DNA from: Sphaeroforma sirkka
Taxonomy: Eukaryota > Opisthokonta > Ichthyosporea > Ichthyophonida
Direction: 5' to 3'
Length of the DNA: 32,500 bases
Assembly (NCBI GenBank): GCA_001586965.3
Contig: LUCW03000307.1
Span: forward strand, 5,001 to 37,500
Of the stretch, positions 21,285 through 31,967 are shown piece by piece. Under the pieces are notes generated by a model that searched no databases, was not told the origin of the DNA, and saw only the letters and a list, made by a program, of their open reading frames with translations. The translations under genes were made by a program, and so were the position numbers. The stretch's first letter is position 1; each line of letters begins with the position of its first letter.

Positions 21285-24200
21285 CTATGCCTTTTCAGCC
21301 TTAGGATCGACCCACAAATCGTCTGTAACGTCGAAGTGGAGCTGGTTGTGAAACTCCAATTCATACATCTCATCAAAGTGTATGTCGCATATGCGGCATA
21401 TGTACTCATCCTCTTCTATCTCGGCCTCAGCCTGTGCCTGCCGCTCAGCACTTGCATACGCTCTGGGCGATACTTCCTGCCCATCCAGGTCCACCGTCAC
21501 AGTCCCTTTTCTATTCCGACGACGCCGGCTACTCACTCGCATGCCATTCGCGCCCACTGCTCGCTGAGTAGATTCCTTTCCACTGCCTGACTCCTTATGC
21601 GTCTGCACGACCTTCACCTTGGCTTTTGCCACAGGCGCAACTCCAGAGCTCCCACTTGCAGCTTTACCGGCTTCAGAATTCGCCTGTTCACTACCTGTGT
21701 CTTTCGCTTGCGCATTCGCATCGGCGGGTGATAACGTCTCGTGGGTCCCTACAACATGAGTATCAGATGTATCAGACGCGGTTGTGGTACCAGATGCTAG
21801 ATCTTGTACTGACATCGGTATATCCGTCTGACCATGTGTGTCACTGACCGGCTGAGCCGACTTCTGAGCTCCCACCGCATCGACAGTAGCCTCCGCTACA
21901 CTGTCGGTAGCGGCGACCTGATCATTGGACGGGCACTTACTAGAGGCTTTCTTGCCATTCTTTCTCTTATCGCCACTTCTACGGCTGGATTTCTGGGTAT
22001 GTGTCTTGAGTAGTGGTCTGATCTTTGGTTGTGGCCGGGGCAGTTGGTACAGTGCGTTGCCAGACCGATTTGCGGTCCGAATTGCCTGAGCCTCATTCAC
22101 CACTGCTGTCGTAGCCGTTTTGGGGTTTTTAGAACCGGGAGTATCCGAGTCAGTTTTACCTTGAACTGTTGTATGTGGCACCTTCTCCATACCCGCAGAC
22201 ACTGCCTCATGAACGGTTAGTTGTACCTGGCGAGTTGCATTTGCCCTGCGAGATGCTCTGGGCGACCTCTTTCTCCCCGCCGCGTGTGGTACACTATTGG
22301 TCAGGTCATGCCCGTCAAATCTCGCTTGCCCAACGTGTTTTTCAGTGTGAACTTTCTTATTTGAAGCCTGATGTACGGGAGCAGTAGCTGTTCCGTTGTC
22401 CGCATTCTTCTTCGATTTTCGATCGTCTGCTAGCCGTTTTCGACGGCTATCCACTCCTTCTCTAGGCTGTGGTTGTGTCTGTTGTTTGCTAGGACTGCCT
22501 GCGGCCCTCTTAGACTGCACCGTGGATGCGAATGCCTTGTCTGTCTGCGTTTCCACCACTATAACTTCTATTGCACTACCTACAGACGCCCTCGAATCAC
22601 CTGCAGACATAGATACCTCAGCGCCATTGTGTCTATCAGGTAGGTCCATCGCACTCTCCAGTGTTTTACGGAGCCGCTTGCTACTACTATTCCGAGCCGA
22701 GCCACTAACTTCGCTGTTTATATCGGCCGTCCTTCCTCGTTTCGCGCCACGACGGGTGGCCCTTGGACTGTACTTATGGGCTGACACAGACACAGCTACT
22801 GTCGGTACCTCTTTGCTCGCGGGCTTCTCCAGCTCTGACTCGATACTAGTATTCACAGGCCCTTCCCCCGCCACACTGGCATCAGCTCTAGCATTCGGCG
22901 AGCCCGAGTCACCGCCTACGTCCATGGCGGTAACACCTGTGGTCTCCCTAGACGTGCTCACTGTTTGACTATACCGCTCAGTCTTCTCATCCGCCACAGC
23001 ATCCCCACGCGACTGTACGGATAATTTGGCTGCTTTCTTAGCAGCCAGTTTGGCCTTTCGAGTATCTCCAGGCCTATTTGGCCTATTCGGCCAGTTTCGG
23101 AAGATCTGAGCGGCCTTCTCATCTGGCAGGGGTGCCGTAAGATCAATCTCAGGTGCAGCCCCGTGAGCTCGCGTGGTGCGGGGCTTATATTTGGATTTGT
23201 GTTGTACCTCCTTTTCTACTACTGGTTGTGCTGGCACCGTTTTCCCCACAACAGATGGAACTTTCTTGTCCACGACAGGTTGTGCTTGTGATTTCTTCTC
23301 CCGCTGCGCCTTCACCTCTATGACTGGTTGTACCCTTTTCTCTACTTCTGTCACGACCGGTGGTTTCTTCACTGCGACAAGTGGCGCTCGTGACTTTCCT
23401 GCAGCAGAAGGTACGGTGTCAGTGATCGCTGGAGACACTCCATTCCCATACAGCCCGCTCGATTTGGGCTTAGACAGTGCGCGCTTGTGTCTCGTATCCA
23501 CGTGTCCGCTCCCCTTTGTTACCCCAGCAGCATTTACCCCCTTCCCACTATTGTTGGGTGTGGGTGAACTCACACCACTCCCACCAGGCCTAGGGCTCAA
23601 TTTGCGCCGTCTAGGGCTCTTTTTCGGTGTCAGTGGATGTGCACTTTTGCCACCAGATCCAGGGATCCGGTTACCGGTATTGCGCAACCGCCCGGGAATT
23701 GCACTTCTAGCCGCTTCAGCGCGTGTCTGTCGGGGTTTGTACTTGCCTTCTGACTTATGGTGAACGTCTTCTCTGCCGTTTGCTTTTGTGGCTGTAGTGC
23801 TTATCGTCTTAGCATTGTGAACAACAGTGTGGCGGTCTGCATTGCTACTATCAGAGCGTGTGACCCCGAATGAAGCGAGTGAAGCTGCGTTGCCACTAGC
23901 GGGTCCACGAGTGTGTATTTCCTGCACATGGTCTGCGAGAGCTTTCCCTTCCAATTCTCGTCCTTTTGTGCGAGGCGGTCTCTCGGGTTGCGATGTCTCA
24001 GCCGCACCTCGACGCCGAGACGCACGCGTGGGCTGAGTACTGTTGCTATTGCGACTACCCCCTCCTCGGCCGAAGTCTTCCTCTAAACGAGCCACTTTCA
24101 AAATGCTGGCTCCTTCCATGATACTGGTATCCCCATCCTGGATATCGGCCATACCCATACCTTGGGTCACCTGACCCCTGATGTCAGATCCTCTCATACT

Positions 24201-25991
24201 TCGTCGTGCGTTGATGGACGGAATACTCTCAGTGGCATAGGTATTCTGGGCTTCTCTGAGTTTGGCTGCTTCTGCAACGCGACTGTAACGCAGCGCACAG
24301 TTATCCTTGTGGCCATCTCGCCGCCAGTTGGTCCTCTGAAATAGAAATATTCATGGAGGAATATTTGAATAAGAACACTGCATTGTCCATGGTACAGATA
24401 CTAATGGATGGGATCATTGGGTAAGCACACTGAATTGCGAGATACTACCTGTACTCGAGCTTTGCGTGTAAGACTTTGACTGAGCACAATAGAATATATG
24501 AGCAAGCTGGAGCAAGTATAACGAGATCAGTGCTACAAGTAGAACACGCACCTGATAAAAGCATATCTACGCAAAATAAATAAATTGGTTGTAAGTGCAA
24601 TCTAATCGAGACTGCACAAATAATAAATTTCCTAGCATTAATATCGACTCCACACGTGTGCCCAAAAAAACTCATACAAACGATATCTGTCTGCATGTTT
24701 AACTAAGCAGAGATTCGCGGGCGGCAACAGCGTAGCAGAATGCATCAGATGCCATGGGGTGGGTGTACATGTGAACAACGGATATCACCAGTCAAAATTA
24801 TACAGGCACACTTACAGTGTACCTATAGATTCGATATCGGTGACGAAACCGTATATATCATACAAGAATGGAAAAGTAAAACATAGAAAACCTATGATAA
24901 GAAGACGCGTGTACAGCAATATACTCATTTCAGCATACGGGTAAACACAGGGGCCTTTGGCACAGGTACAAGCTACGCTGATAGAAACTTGTATATTCAA
25001 TATATGCGAATGAGTCGACAGTTACGAGAAGCACACAAGAACAATCCGTGGCACATGAGAAATTGAAAATACTCCTGTTACCATAGCCTGTAGACAGGGC
25101 ACTTTAACGGGGAGACAAGCTTCATCGCACATTTTAAATAGAGCTCAAGGACTCTCTATCGTACATGGAATCATTCAAGCAGTGTGTGCCTACGAAGACG
25201 CACGTGAATCTTGAGACTATACATTTCAAGAGATAGCTGATGAGAAGGTCACACACACACACACACATATATATACATATATATGAGTGTACGTGTGCGA
25301 ATGTGTATGTGCGTGTGTGCTTGAGGACGCTTGCGTACATATGTCTATATTCTTACGTGTAGATATGTGGATTTTTATAGTTACACACATACAAATACAT
25401 ACATACATGCATGCAGGAATACAAACTGACACAGACATTATTTATATATATACATGTATAGGTATGGCAAAATACGCAAGTTCACACACACACACACAGA
25501 TATATATATATATATATATGTATGTGTAAATGTATAGCTATAGTAAAAAAAGTGAGTTCACACACACACACACACACAGACACAGACACAGACACAGACG
25601 CAGACATATATATATATATAACAAATATTCATCATCAACAATAAGAGTCACTTGATTATTGTCAATATCGAATGTCCACTGAGCTGGACACACAAATTCA
25701 GGCTAACAAGTTTTCCACTGTACCGGCACATTGCAACAGCCGAATATTGCAAAACGGAAGAAAGGAGAAAGAAAGGAGAAAATATTGCATTAGGTTATAA
25801 AGTCCTGCTCGAACCTATACTGATCCCATAGAATGGAAGTGTCTAAAATCATCTCTTCTCACATTAATCTAAACTACTGCGATACGATACTTTACCTGGC
25901 ATTCTTTAGTACAGTAGAATCGGTGCTGACACGGACATGCAAAAGCTGCAGGCGCGCCACAAACATCGCATTTGGTCCTGCATGATGCCAT
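21285..25991 (-). CDS. MYND zinc-finger protein with basic K-Y-x-P-R repeats and C-terminal C2H2 finger
   Basis: Two exons, 25991-25896 and 24335-21285, give 1048 residues. Exon 1 (ATG at 25991) encodes CDVCGAPAAFACPCQHRFYC and ends ECQ/gtaaag; after a 1560-base intron, TTTCAG is followed by RTNWRRDGHKDNC. Joined in phase 0 this is a full MYND finger: C8, C11, C19, C21, C27, C31, H41, C45. MYND fingers bind proline-rich peptides in chromatin and signalling proteins. The large exon starts 46 codons before the first ATG (24197). The middle is long, disordered, rich in Lys/Arg/Ser/Pro, with a motif such as KYKPRTTRA repeated about five times and QPVV-x-K units. The C-terminus has a classic C2H2 finger (C1012, C1015, H1028, H1032; CRICDIHFDEMYELEFH, 21336-21398). 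The exon is clearly more GC-rich than its flanks. A nuclear scaffold or transcriptional role is inference. I know no named orthologue. Confidence 0.85.
24336..25895 (-). other. Intron of the MYND/C2H2 gene, microsatellite-rich
   Basis: Bounded by gtaaag and ttcag on the minus strand, phase 0. It holds (CA)n/(TA)n tracts at about 25250-25280, 25482-25520 and 25558-25620, the last with a (CACAGA)n part. Two of these blocks are diverged copies of each other: GTATAGGTATGGCAAAATA... and GTATAGCTATAGTAAAAAA..., each leading into GTTCACACAC (from about 25456 and 25531). No internal exon recognised. Confidence 0.8.
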
Positions 25992-28251
25992 TCTGTACCG
26001 ATGTTAGGTATTGTTCCGATTTAGCTTACTTCTAATATTAGACAGTGCCTATTTTTTTTTTACTCTGCTCATATGTCGCCTTTCAGTGTATTGCCTGTGA
26101 TAGTATACGAGGCGTGTCGCGTTCGTCTGTTCAGCACCGCTTCGAAAGTCGATTCGCAGTGTAGTGCTTCATATCTGTGTGCAGCTACCTATCTATTCAT
26201 AGTTCACTGTATATATTCACGAGTCCATGCTTTAGTTCAATATTACTGTATTAGTATGCATATACTGCAATAGGGAGCTTAGGTTGCCGGCTCAATCCGT
26301 TTATGTATAGTATCACGTATAGATCCCCAGTTTTACACGTACGTGAAAGTTATTTGAAGGCGGCAAACAGCAAATATTTTCGGGTGGTTTCTGACCTTCC
26401 GTTATATATATATATATATATATTTATATGTAATATATATATATATATTATTTAAAATGAAACACAGTCTTGATTTAAAACAAAATAAAGACTAAATATA
26501 ACACAAATTTAATTGAGCAGTTGGATTATATATCTATAAATCGAGGTACAATTGCTGCCAAGTTCCAACTTTAATTACAGACCTAGTAGAGTAAACGACA
26601 TTTTATATTAAAGTTCTTTTACGACACGGGTGAATTGTGCTTACAATTGTTAGATTGGTTCCGCAGAAATTGGCGCGTAATCCTCACACGACACAAATAC
26701 CAACATTAGACATGCATCATGATATTCAAAAAAAAAACAAGTACACCTATGACTATGAGTCTATGACTATATACATAAATGTTTAAAAAAAATAGTGTTC
26801 AATATTATAGCCTTCTCTTGTACGACATTAAATGAAGGCTATGTTAGAAGACTATGTCAATTTAGGTATGTATTTACCGGTTTTCATGGACGCATGGTAT
26901 TTGTATTTATTTAGGTTGATAGTCATGTCGCTGTTGATCTTCTATACAATAGAGTTCGTAGATGTTTTACGTGTACGTTGTAGCGGTGTAGCTGTTGATA
27001 CATATAAAAGCTATAGACGTGCAATATGTAGGTTGTAATTTTGTAGCTGTTGATTTTCATTGAGTTCATAGACGTGTTCTGTGTAGAACTATTTCCATGA
27101 GACAGTACGTTAAGAATACATACGTCTACTGTATATATACAAATACGATCGTATTATAAACCTCTGTTTCACTGTCTGTGCGCTATTCCTCGCGGGAATA
27201 CACCCGTCACAAACTTGGCATCGATTTCTGCATAGGTGTCTATCGGACTGCTATTTATACCGTGTATGACGATATACGTGCGATGTATAAAATGATCACG
27301 CAGCATCCGTGTATCTCAAGGCACAAACATGACGCAGATATTATTTCTAGCGAGCTATTGAGGACCAACACAATGGCATAGTCCAAAAGTGTCTTCGTGT
27401 TCGGTCTAAATTCGATGGTTTTAGTGATTATTTCATACTTTTGCGTACGGCTGTGGACGATACATTCGCGTGGAATTGAAGCTAGGTTTGCTGGATGATC
27501 TTGAGGGTTCTTGTGAGGTGTGTAAATGTATTTGTACCGCATGCGAAAATAGAAATATATCTCTTCCGACTTTGCGTGGGAAGCCAGCAATGAATCCTCG
27601 ACATTCTTCATACTGAAGACTTATACTTGTACAGCCAACATCAAGTACCAATAGTATATACGAATAGCTGTGGGCGTCACGGAATGAAAGGATTGAGAAA
27701 TATTGCTTGTCAAGCGGTATTCATACTGAAAGTTGCGCTTATTGTACTTTTACGATTGCTGGGTGCATCGGATCCAGATTACCAACAGTAAAAACCTGAC
27801 CTGCCAGCTAATGACTCTCCAAAGTAATCAAGTTAAGGTCGATTTAGACGATATACGATATTTATATTGGGTTGAAATAGTATAGGGTTACACTCCGTTG
27901 TCGCAACGAGGTCGGCATTCTTTATATAGAATGGATCTCAGGGCACCTCCCTGAAGGCCCCAGCTTTAAATCAGTGGCTTTATCTACTTCGATATCCACT
28001 AGAAAATGACATAACTAGTGCGCAATACCGCTGGTCACGCTCGAGTTATTTGCTAGTAAATACCTGCTTCCACGGCATTTGCAATTCCTAGACAATGTAA
28101 TTCTACTATATTAATCCATCATTGACCTATCGGGTCTTACATTGTTGTCTATCGATGCTGCTTTCGCTTTCGTACATACATTTGCAACGTTTGGGGAGAG
28201 AACGTCGTGAGATTCTCTGGATTAATATGGCTACTGTATGTACAAATTACT
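25992..28251. other. Intergenic between the MYND gene and the sterol methyltransferase
   Basis: No supported gene. A TA-rich tract lies at 26403-26452. Around 26930-27090 the phrases GCTGTTGAT, GAGTTC and TAGA(T/C)GT(T)TT occur twice in the same order, an imperfect local duplication. A 118-codon ATG frame on the minus strand (27611-27255, beginning MKNVEDSLLASHAKS) matches no family and could be chance. Confidence 0.4.
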
Positions 28252-29876
28252 TCACCTCATTGGCTTCCTGGCTAGATAAAAGAACATCGGTGTGAACAGT
28301 TTTTGTTCCCCACCGGCAACAAGACCATGCGCTGCTGTTTCGAGTATGGCAGCTGTGCGTCCGGTGCCCTAATCGTACATTGAACGCGGGTAATAAATTG
28401 TAATCAGTAGCTGACAAGAGCCAAACCCAATATCGATTAACATTCCTGCCATACCTACTCGCGGCGACTCTCAGGTAAAAAGCATACCTTTTAGTATATA
28501 GGTTATAATTTGCACAGAAAAAGGATTAGATGTGTATCGGGGGTCACCACTAGCAATCGCTGCATACCTCAGGGGCGAGACCGAGCTTCTCCATGGACCA
28601 AATCGAGTACTTCGTAACGAACCTTCCAATCATTGATGACCTGAAATTACTCATAGAGTAAGAGCTACCTTGAAAGGGCTCATACCATGGTATGGTAGCC
28701 GTATCCGCAAGATCAGCAAATTCGATAATCTGTGTCAACCAAAGTAGAATAAATGTGAGGAAGATTGAACGCTGAATACTCGTATTGTACCTTCATAGAC
28801 TACTCAAAGAAATCTTCTATAGGTAAGCACTTATCAAAATATACACATACCTCAAAACCAGCTTTTTTCAGAGCTTCTAGACATTCCTTCGTCGTGAGAA
28901 CATCAGGCAATCCATTGCCAATCTCTATGTCAGATTTGATCTTGACGTGTTCGATATTGTCGGGATCAAATCTGTGCGTCATGCACCAGTCGTATCCACC
29001 AAAGCACTAGGGATGGCGCACAAATCAAAAGCCAACGAGACGGAAGTAAAGATTTGTCAGTGCTTGTTAACTAATGTAAATTTACACCTCAGAATAACTT
29101 AAGGCGATCTATCTTATAAAGACGCACGTTGAAGCAGAATATTGACATTAAGGGTCAATTGCATGTCTTACCTGACCGGGTTTCAGTAAGCGAAAAATCT
29201 CCGCATAACAGGCAAACTTATCGGGGGCGTGACAAGTGGCTTCGATCTGATATATGGCATCGAAGGAGCAATCGGGCATGGGAACATGCATAAAGTCTGC
29301 CTTCATGAAATCGCAGCTTTTATCATGACCCGATTTGACATTATAGGCGGTGCCACGCTGAATCTATAAAAAAGAGTTCAACAATGATTACATATCTCGA
29401 AATTATGAACAGCTATAAACTTAGTGCAAATAGTGTGAGCATCGCATTTTGGAATCAAACAAAACTGTTCTGCCACATTCTGTAGAGTCACAGCTTCTTG
29501 TTCTACTCACCTGGTATGCATTGTTGTTTAAACCAGTGATGCTAGCGCCGGAGAATGATGCGATCTCACGTAACGGGCCACCAACGCCACAGCCGACATC
29601 TAGAACCTTCATACCTGGCTCTAGTCTCAATTTATGTGCCAAGTAATGTTCGTGGCGTTTAATGCTTTCATTGTGTGTTTCGCCTATCAACCGATGCGCA
29701 AAATGGAAACTCGTGCCCCAACCCCATTCATAGAAGTCAGTGGCTAGATCATAATACTTGTTAACCATGTCGGCATACATATCGCGGCGTGCTTGTATGT
29801 CACCGCCATGTTCAGTGTGGTATTTTTCGTACGCACCAATTTTTTCACTGTACTCTTCAGATACGTGTCGACACAT
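28252..29876 (-). CDS. ERG6: Sterol 24-C-methyltransferase (ERG6/SMT family), five exons
   Basis: Transfers a methyl group from S-adenosylmethionine to C-24 of the sterol side chain, in ergosterol- and phytosterol-type synthesis, typically at ER or lipid-droplet membranes. Exons: 29876-29511, 29363-29172, 29006-28851, 28729-28568, 28368-28252, giving 330 residues. Every exon is a multiple of three, so all four GT-AG introns (147, 165, 121, 199 bases) are phase 0. Family signatures in order: [19 protein letters not shown] (41-59), SAM motif [11 protein letters not shown] (91-101), EATCHAPD (163-170), EIGNGLPDV (about 214-222), [10 protein letters not shown] (250-259) and [13 protein letters not shown] near the C-terminus. 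The start is the first ATG after an in-frame TAA. The N-terminus is some 40 residues shorter than in yeast Erg6, so a missed upstream exon is possible, although the catalytic part is complete. No disruption seen. Neighbouring gene at 31968 is divergent. Confidence 0.95.
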
Positions 29877-30385
29877 TGTACTATATATTTAGTGCAATTC
29901 GGTAAGGGAATCGATTCCTTAAAGCTTTCTATTAAAATGAGCGAGTGACGTCGTCGCAGACTTCTCTTGTACATATTTCGAAAAGTATGAAGATTCACTG
30001 AATTGAAATTTCAAGGTGCTCAGCCGCTCAAGGCCTTTCGGCTTACAGTTGTATTTATTAACCCGCTGCCGCTGGTGCGGGGAAACTACTCTCACGTAGA
30101 GAAGGTCCGGTGCTATTATTGCTCTCGAATTCTCGATATATAAATATATTTAGATCATAGAGGGGGCGTAGGCCGTACGGACTACGGTGGCATCATCCGA
30201 AGCAAAAAAGCAGAAATATCGTACCATCGTGCGTTTGGATGACCCACTGCCGATTCTAATCTGATTGGTTAGTGTTATCTGGGCGCCCAAAACGTCTAAA
30301 ACCTCATGTAATCAACTATTCCTGGACAAAAGGACAGAATTTTAAAAAGATAGCAATATTATTCTCAGATTTCAGAAATTCAGAA

Positions 30386-30466
30386 GGCTATGACAAATTA
30401 TTTATAACATAGCCAAGAGAGACCTAGCTAGAACATAGCCGTCTGTTCTATTTTCTAAAGGCTATG
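30386..30466. repeat. GGCTATG/CATAGCC inverted-repeat cluster, left pair
   Basis: GGCTATG (30386-30392) pairs with CATAGCC (30408-30414). CATAGCC (30434-30440) pairs with GGCTATG (30460-30466). The second hairpin resembles the one at 31106 in its loop as well (TCTGTTC...TTT). Confidence 0.75.
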
Positions 30467-30994
30467 ATATTACATACAATGTTTTTTGACAATGAATCGG
30501 GAATTTCCAAAATAAAAGCCTATTTCTACAGGAAGTGCAAATAATTACTGCCAATGAAATTACTTTATATCTTTCCATAAATGCTTGACTGTTTTTTTTT
30601 ACAATTCAAAAATTGGTTTTATTCTGTTAAAATTTAGAAAGATATGATTCTGTTTTTAATTGTTTTGTTAAAAATAGAGAAAACAAAAGAAAAAGAAAAT
30701 AAATACAAATGACAGATATTCAATTTTATTAGAGGGCAAATATGCAAAATATCGAAAGATAAAAATCAAATTTTGGTCATTTGTTTTGTTAAAAAAAACC
30801 CACCAAAAATTATGTGGGGGGGGGGTGGGGGGTCTGTTCGTAAACTCCACTTTTTTTAACTCGTTGCAATTGCATCCAATAAAATAAATAGATCACAATG
30901 TATGTATTGTTTTTCAAAAGAAAACTCTATATTAAAAAAAAATCAAGTTTTGTAAAAAACCCCTCTAAACCTCCCCCCAAATTAGTACAGCCCT

Positions 30995-31105
30995 GCTGGG
31001 AGGCTGGGACTATGGGTTCTCTGGGTCCTCTCTGGGTCCTTTCTGGGTCCTCTGGGATCCTGGATCGGGTCCGGGTCTGAGAGTCTGGGACTCTGGGGCC
31101 CTGGG
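30995..31105 (+). repeat. G-rich CTGGGTCC repeats
   Basis: TCTGGGTCCT and close variants occur repeatedly between 31020 and 31060, followed by GGGTCCGGGTCTG and CTGGGACTCTGGGGCCCTGGG. Many GGG runs lie within 10 bases of each other, so a plus-strand quadruplex is possible. A separate G10-T-G6 run lies at 30816-30832. Confidence 0.7.
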
Positions 31106-31193
31106 CATAGCCTTCTGTTCAATTTAGAAGGCTATGTAGCATTTATGCCCTGGGCTTGTGCATAGCCCTCTAAATTATACATAGAGGGCTATG
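31106..31193. repeat. Two perfect 11-bp hairpins of the same family
   Basis: CATAGCCTTCT (31106-31116) pairs perfectly with AGAAGGCTATG (31126-31136). CATAGCCCTCT (31161-31171) pairs perfectly with AGAGGGCTATG (31183-31193). The two stems differ at one position, and each carries the compensating change on the other arm. Confidence 0.85.
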
Positions 31194-31387
31194 GCTCGTG
31201 GCCTGTGTCTGAGACTCCCAGCCTCACTGAGGTACTGTCCGACAGCCACTGTCCAAACCCCATTTGCTGATCTGGCACGAGTCACGAGTCGAGTCACGTC
31301 TCACGTCCACTACTACGAGTGAAACGCCACTGACACGACTCACGGCACTCCAGTCTCCAAGCACGGCGTACTACGTAGTGTAAATAG

Positions 31388-31427
31388 GGTCAGTCGGTCA
31401 GTCGGTCAGTCGGTCAGTCGGTCAGTC
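31388..31427 (+). repeat. (GGTCAGTC)5 tandem array
   Basis: Five perfect 8-base units. A related (GTCA)n stretch, GTCAGTCAGTCAC, occurs at about 31506-31518. Just upstream, 31276-31345 is dense in CACGAGT/GAGTCAC words. Confidence 0.9.
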
Positions 31428-31672
31428 GTATTTAAAATCGGCGCAGAGGCACAGAGGGCCAGAGGCTTAGTGGCATTTAATAATACTTTCGATTTAAACT
31501 CTGAAGTCAGTCAGTCACCTGTGTGACAGGCTGGAACCTGGAGCTGGGTACTCTGCTTTTTTATTTTTATTTTTTGCTTTTCTATTTTTATTTTTCATCA
31601 CGTATCTATGTAATTATTTACAGTATGATATTGATTTTACAAACCAAATCATTTTTTTTAACAGAGCCTCCA

Positions 31673-31771
31673 AATTCCAAATGAACTTCATAATATTCAG
31701 TCAGCAATTCCAAATGAACTTCATAATACTCCGTCAGCAATTCCAAATGAACTTCATAATACTCAGTCAGC
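31673..31771 (+). repeat. 33-bp minisatellite, three copies
   Basis: Units at 31673, 31706 and 31739 differ at only one or two positions. The unit is 11 codons and one frame is open through all three copies (SAIPNELHNTQ), from a stop at 31659 to a TAA at 31776. An acceptor-like run of T followed by AACAG precedes it at about 31652-31664. Confidence 0.9.
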
Positions 31772-31805
31772 TAAATAAATAGTAAATTATTTTTACATCA
31801 CCAAT

Positions 31806-31937
31806 ATGGCAGTCAAAGACAACCAAAAGAAGGGCTGTCTGATAGTCGCTGAACATAGTTTGTGTAAACAGCGTATACAGCCAAAGCGGGGGAAACAACT
31901 ATTTGATGAGAACACTGGATTCACCGTACATACTTGA
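31806..31937 (+). promoter_or_regulatory. In-frame upstream ORF (43 codons) ahead of the membrane-protein gene
   Basis: ATG at 31806 opens 43 codons (MAVKDNQKKGCLIVAEHS...) ending at TGA 31935-31937, in the same frame as the main ATG at 31968. It could be a translational-control uORF, or an N-terminal coding piece separated by a mutated codon or missed splice. The TGA is followed by AAT, not a known readthrough context. Confidence 0.4.
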
Positions 31938-31967
31938 AATAGTGGAGTTAACAGCAACATTGCCGAT

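Larger units (their letters stand above)
29877..31967. promoter_or_regulatory. Divergent intergenic region with hairpins, G-rich tracts and short repeats
   Basis: This 2.1-kb spacer separates two genes transcribed away from each other and should contain both promoters. It is strongly uneven: AT- and T-rich at 30300-30780 and 31550-31660, G-rich at 30816-30832 and 30995-31105. It carries the hairpins, 8-bp and 33-bp arrays listed separately. TATA-like sequence occurs on the minus strand at about 30137-30150. No conserved host binding site can be named. Confidence 0.5.

Noticed and set aside
21382-23763. Plus-strand open frames of 60-196 codons opposite the MYND/C2H2 gene
   Set aside because: They lie antisense within one GC-rich exon, have no domains, and reflect the low stop density on the other strand.
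27255-27611. 118-codon minus-strand ATG frame as a gene
   Set aside because: No domain, no composition difference from its surroundings, and an equally plausible frame overlaps it; kept only as a note in the intergenic entry.
28671-28700. Extra intron within sterol methyltransferase exon 4 (GGTAGCTC...TTTCAG)
   Set aside because: The uninterrupted translation [19 protein letters not shown] fits the family, so these bases are coding.
31935-31937. TGA between the 43-codon ORF and the membrane-protein ORF as a readthrough or selenocysteine site
   Set aside because: Following bases are AAT, no supporting structure was seen, and no conservation data are available; a uORF or unresolved 5' splicing is simpler.
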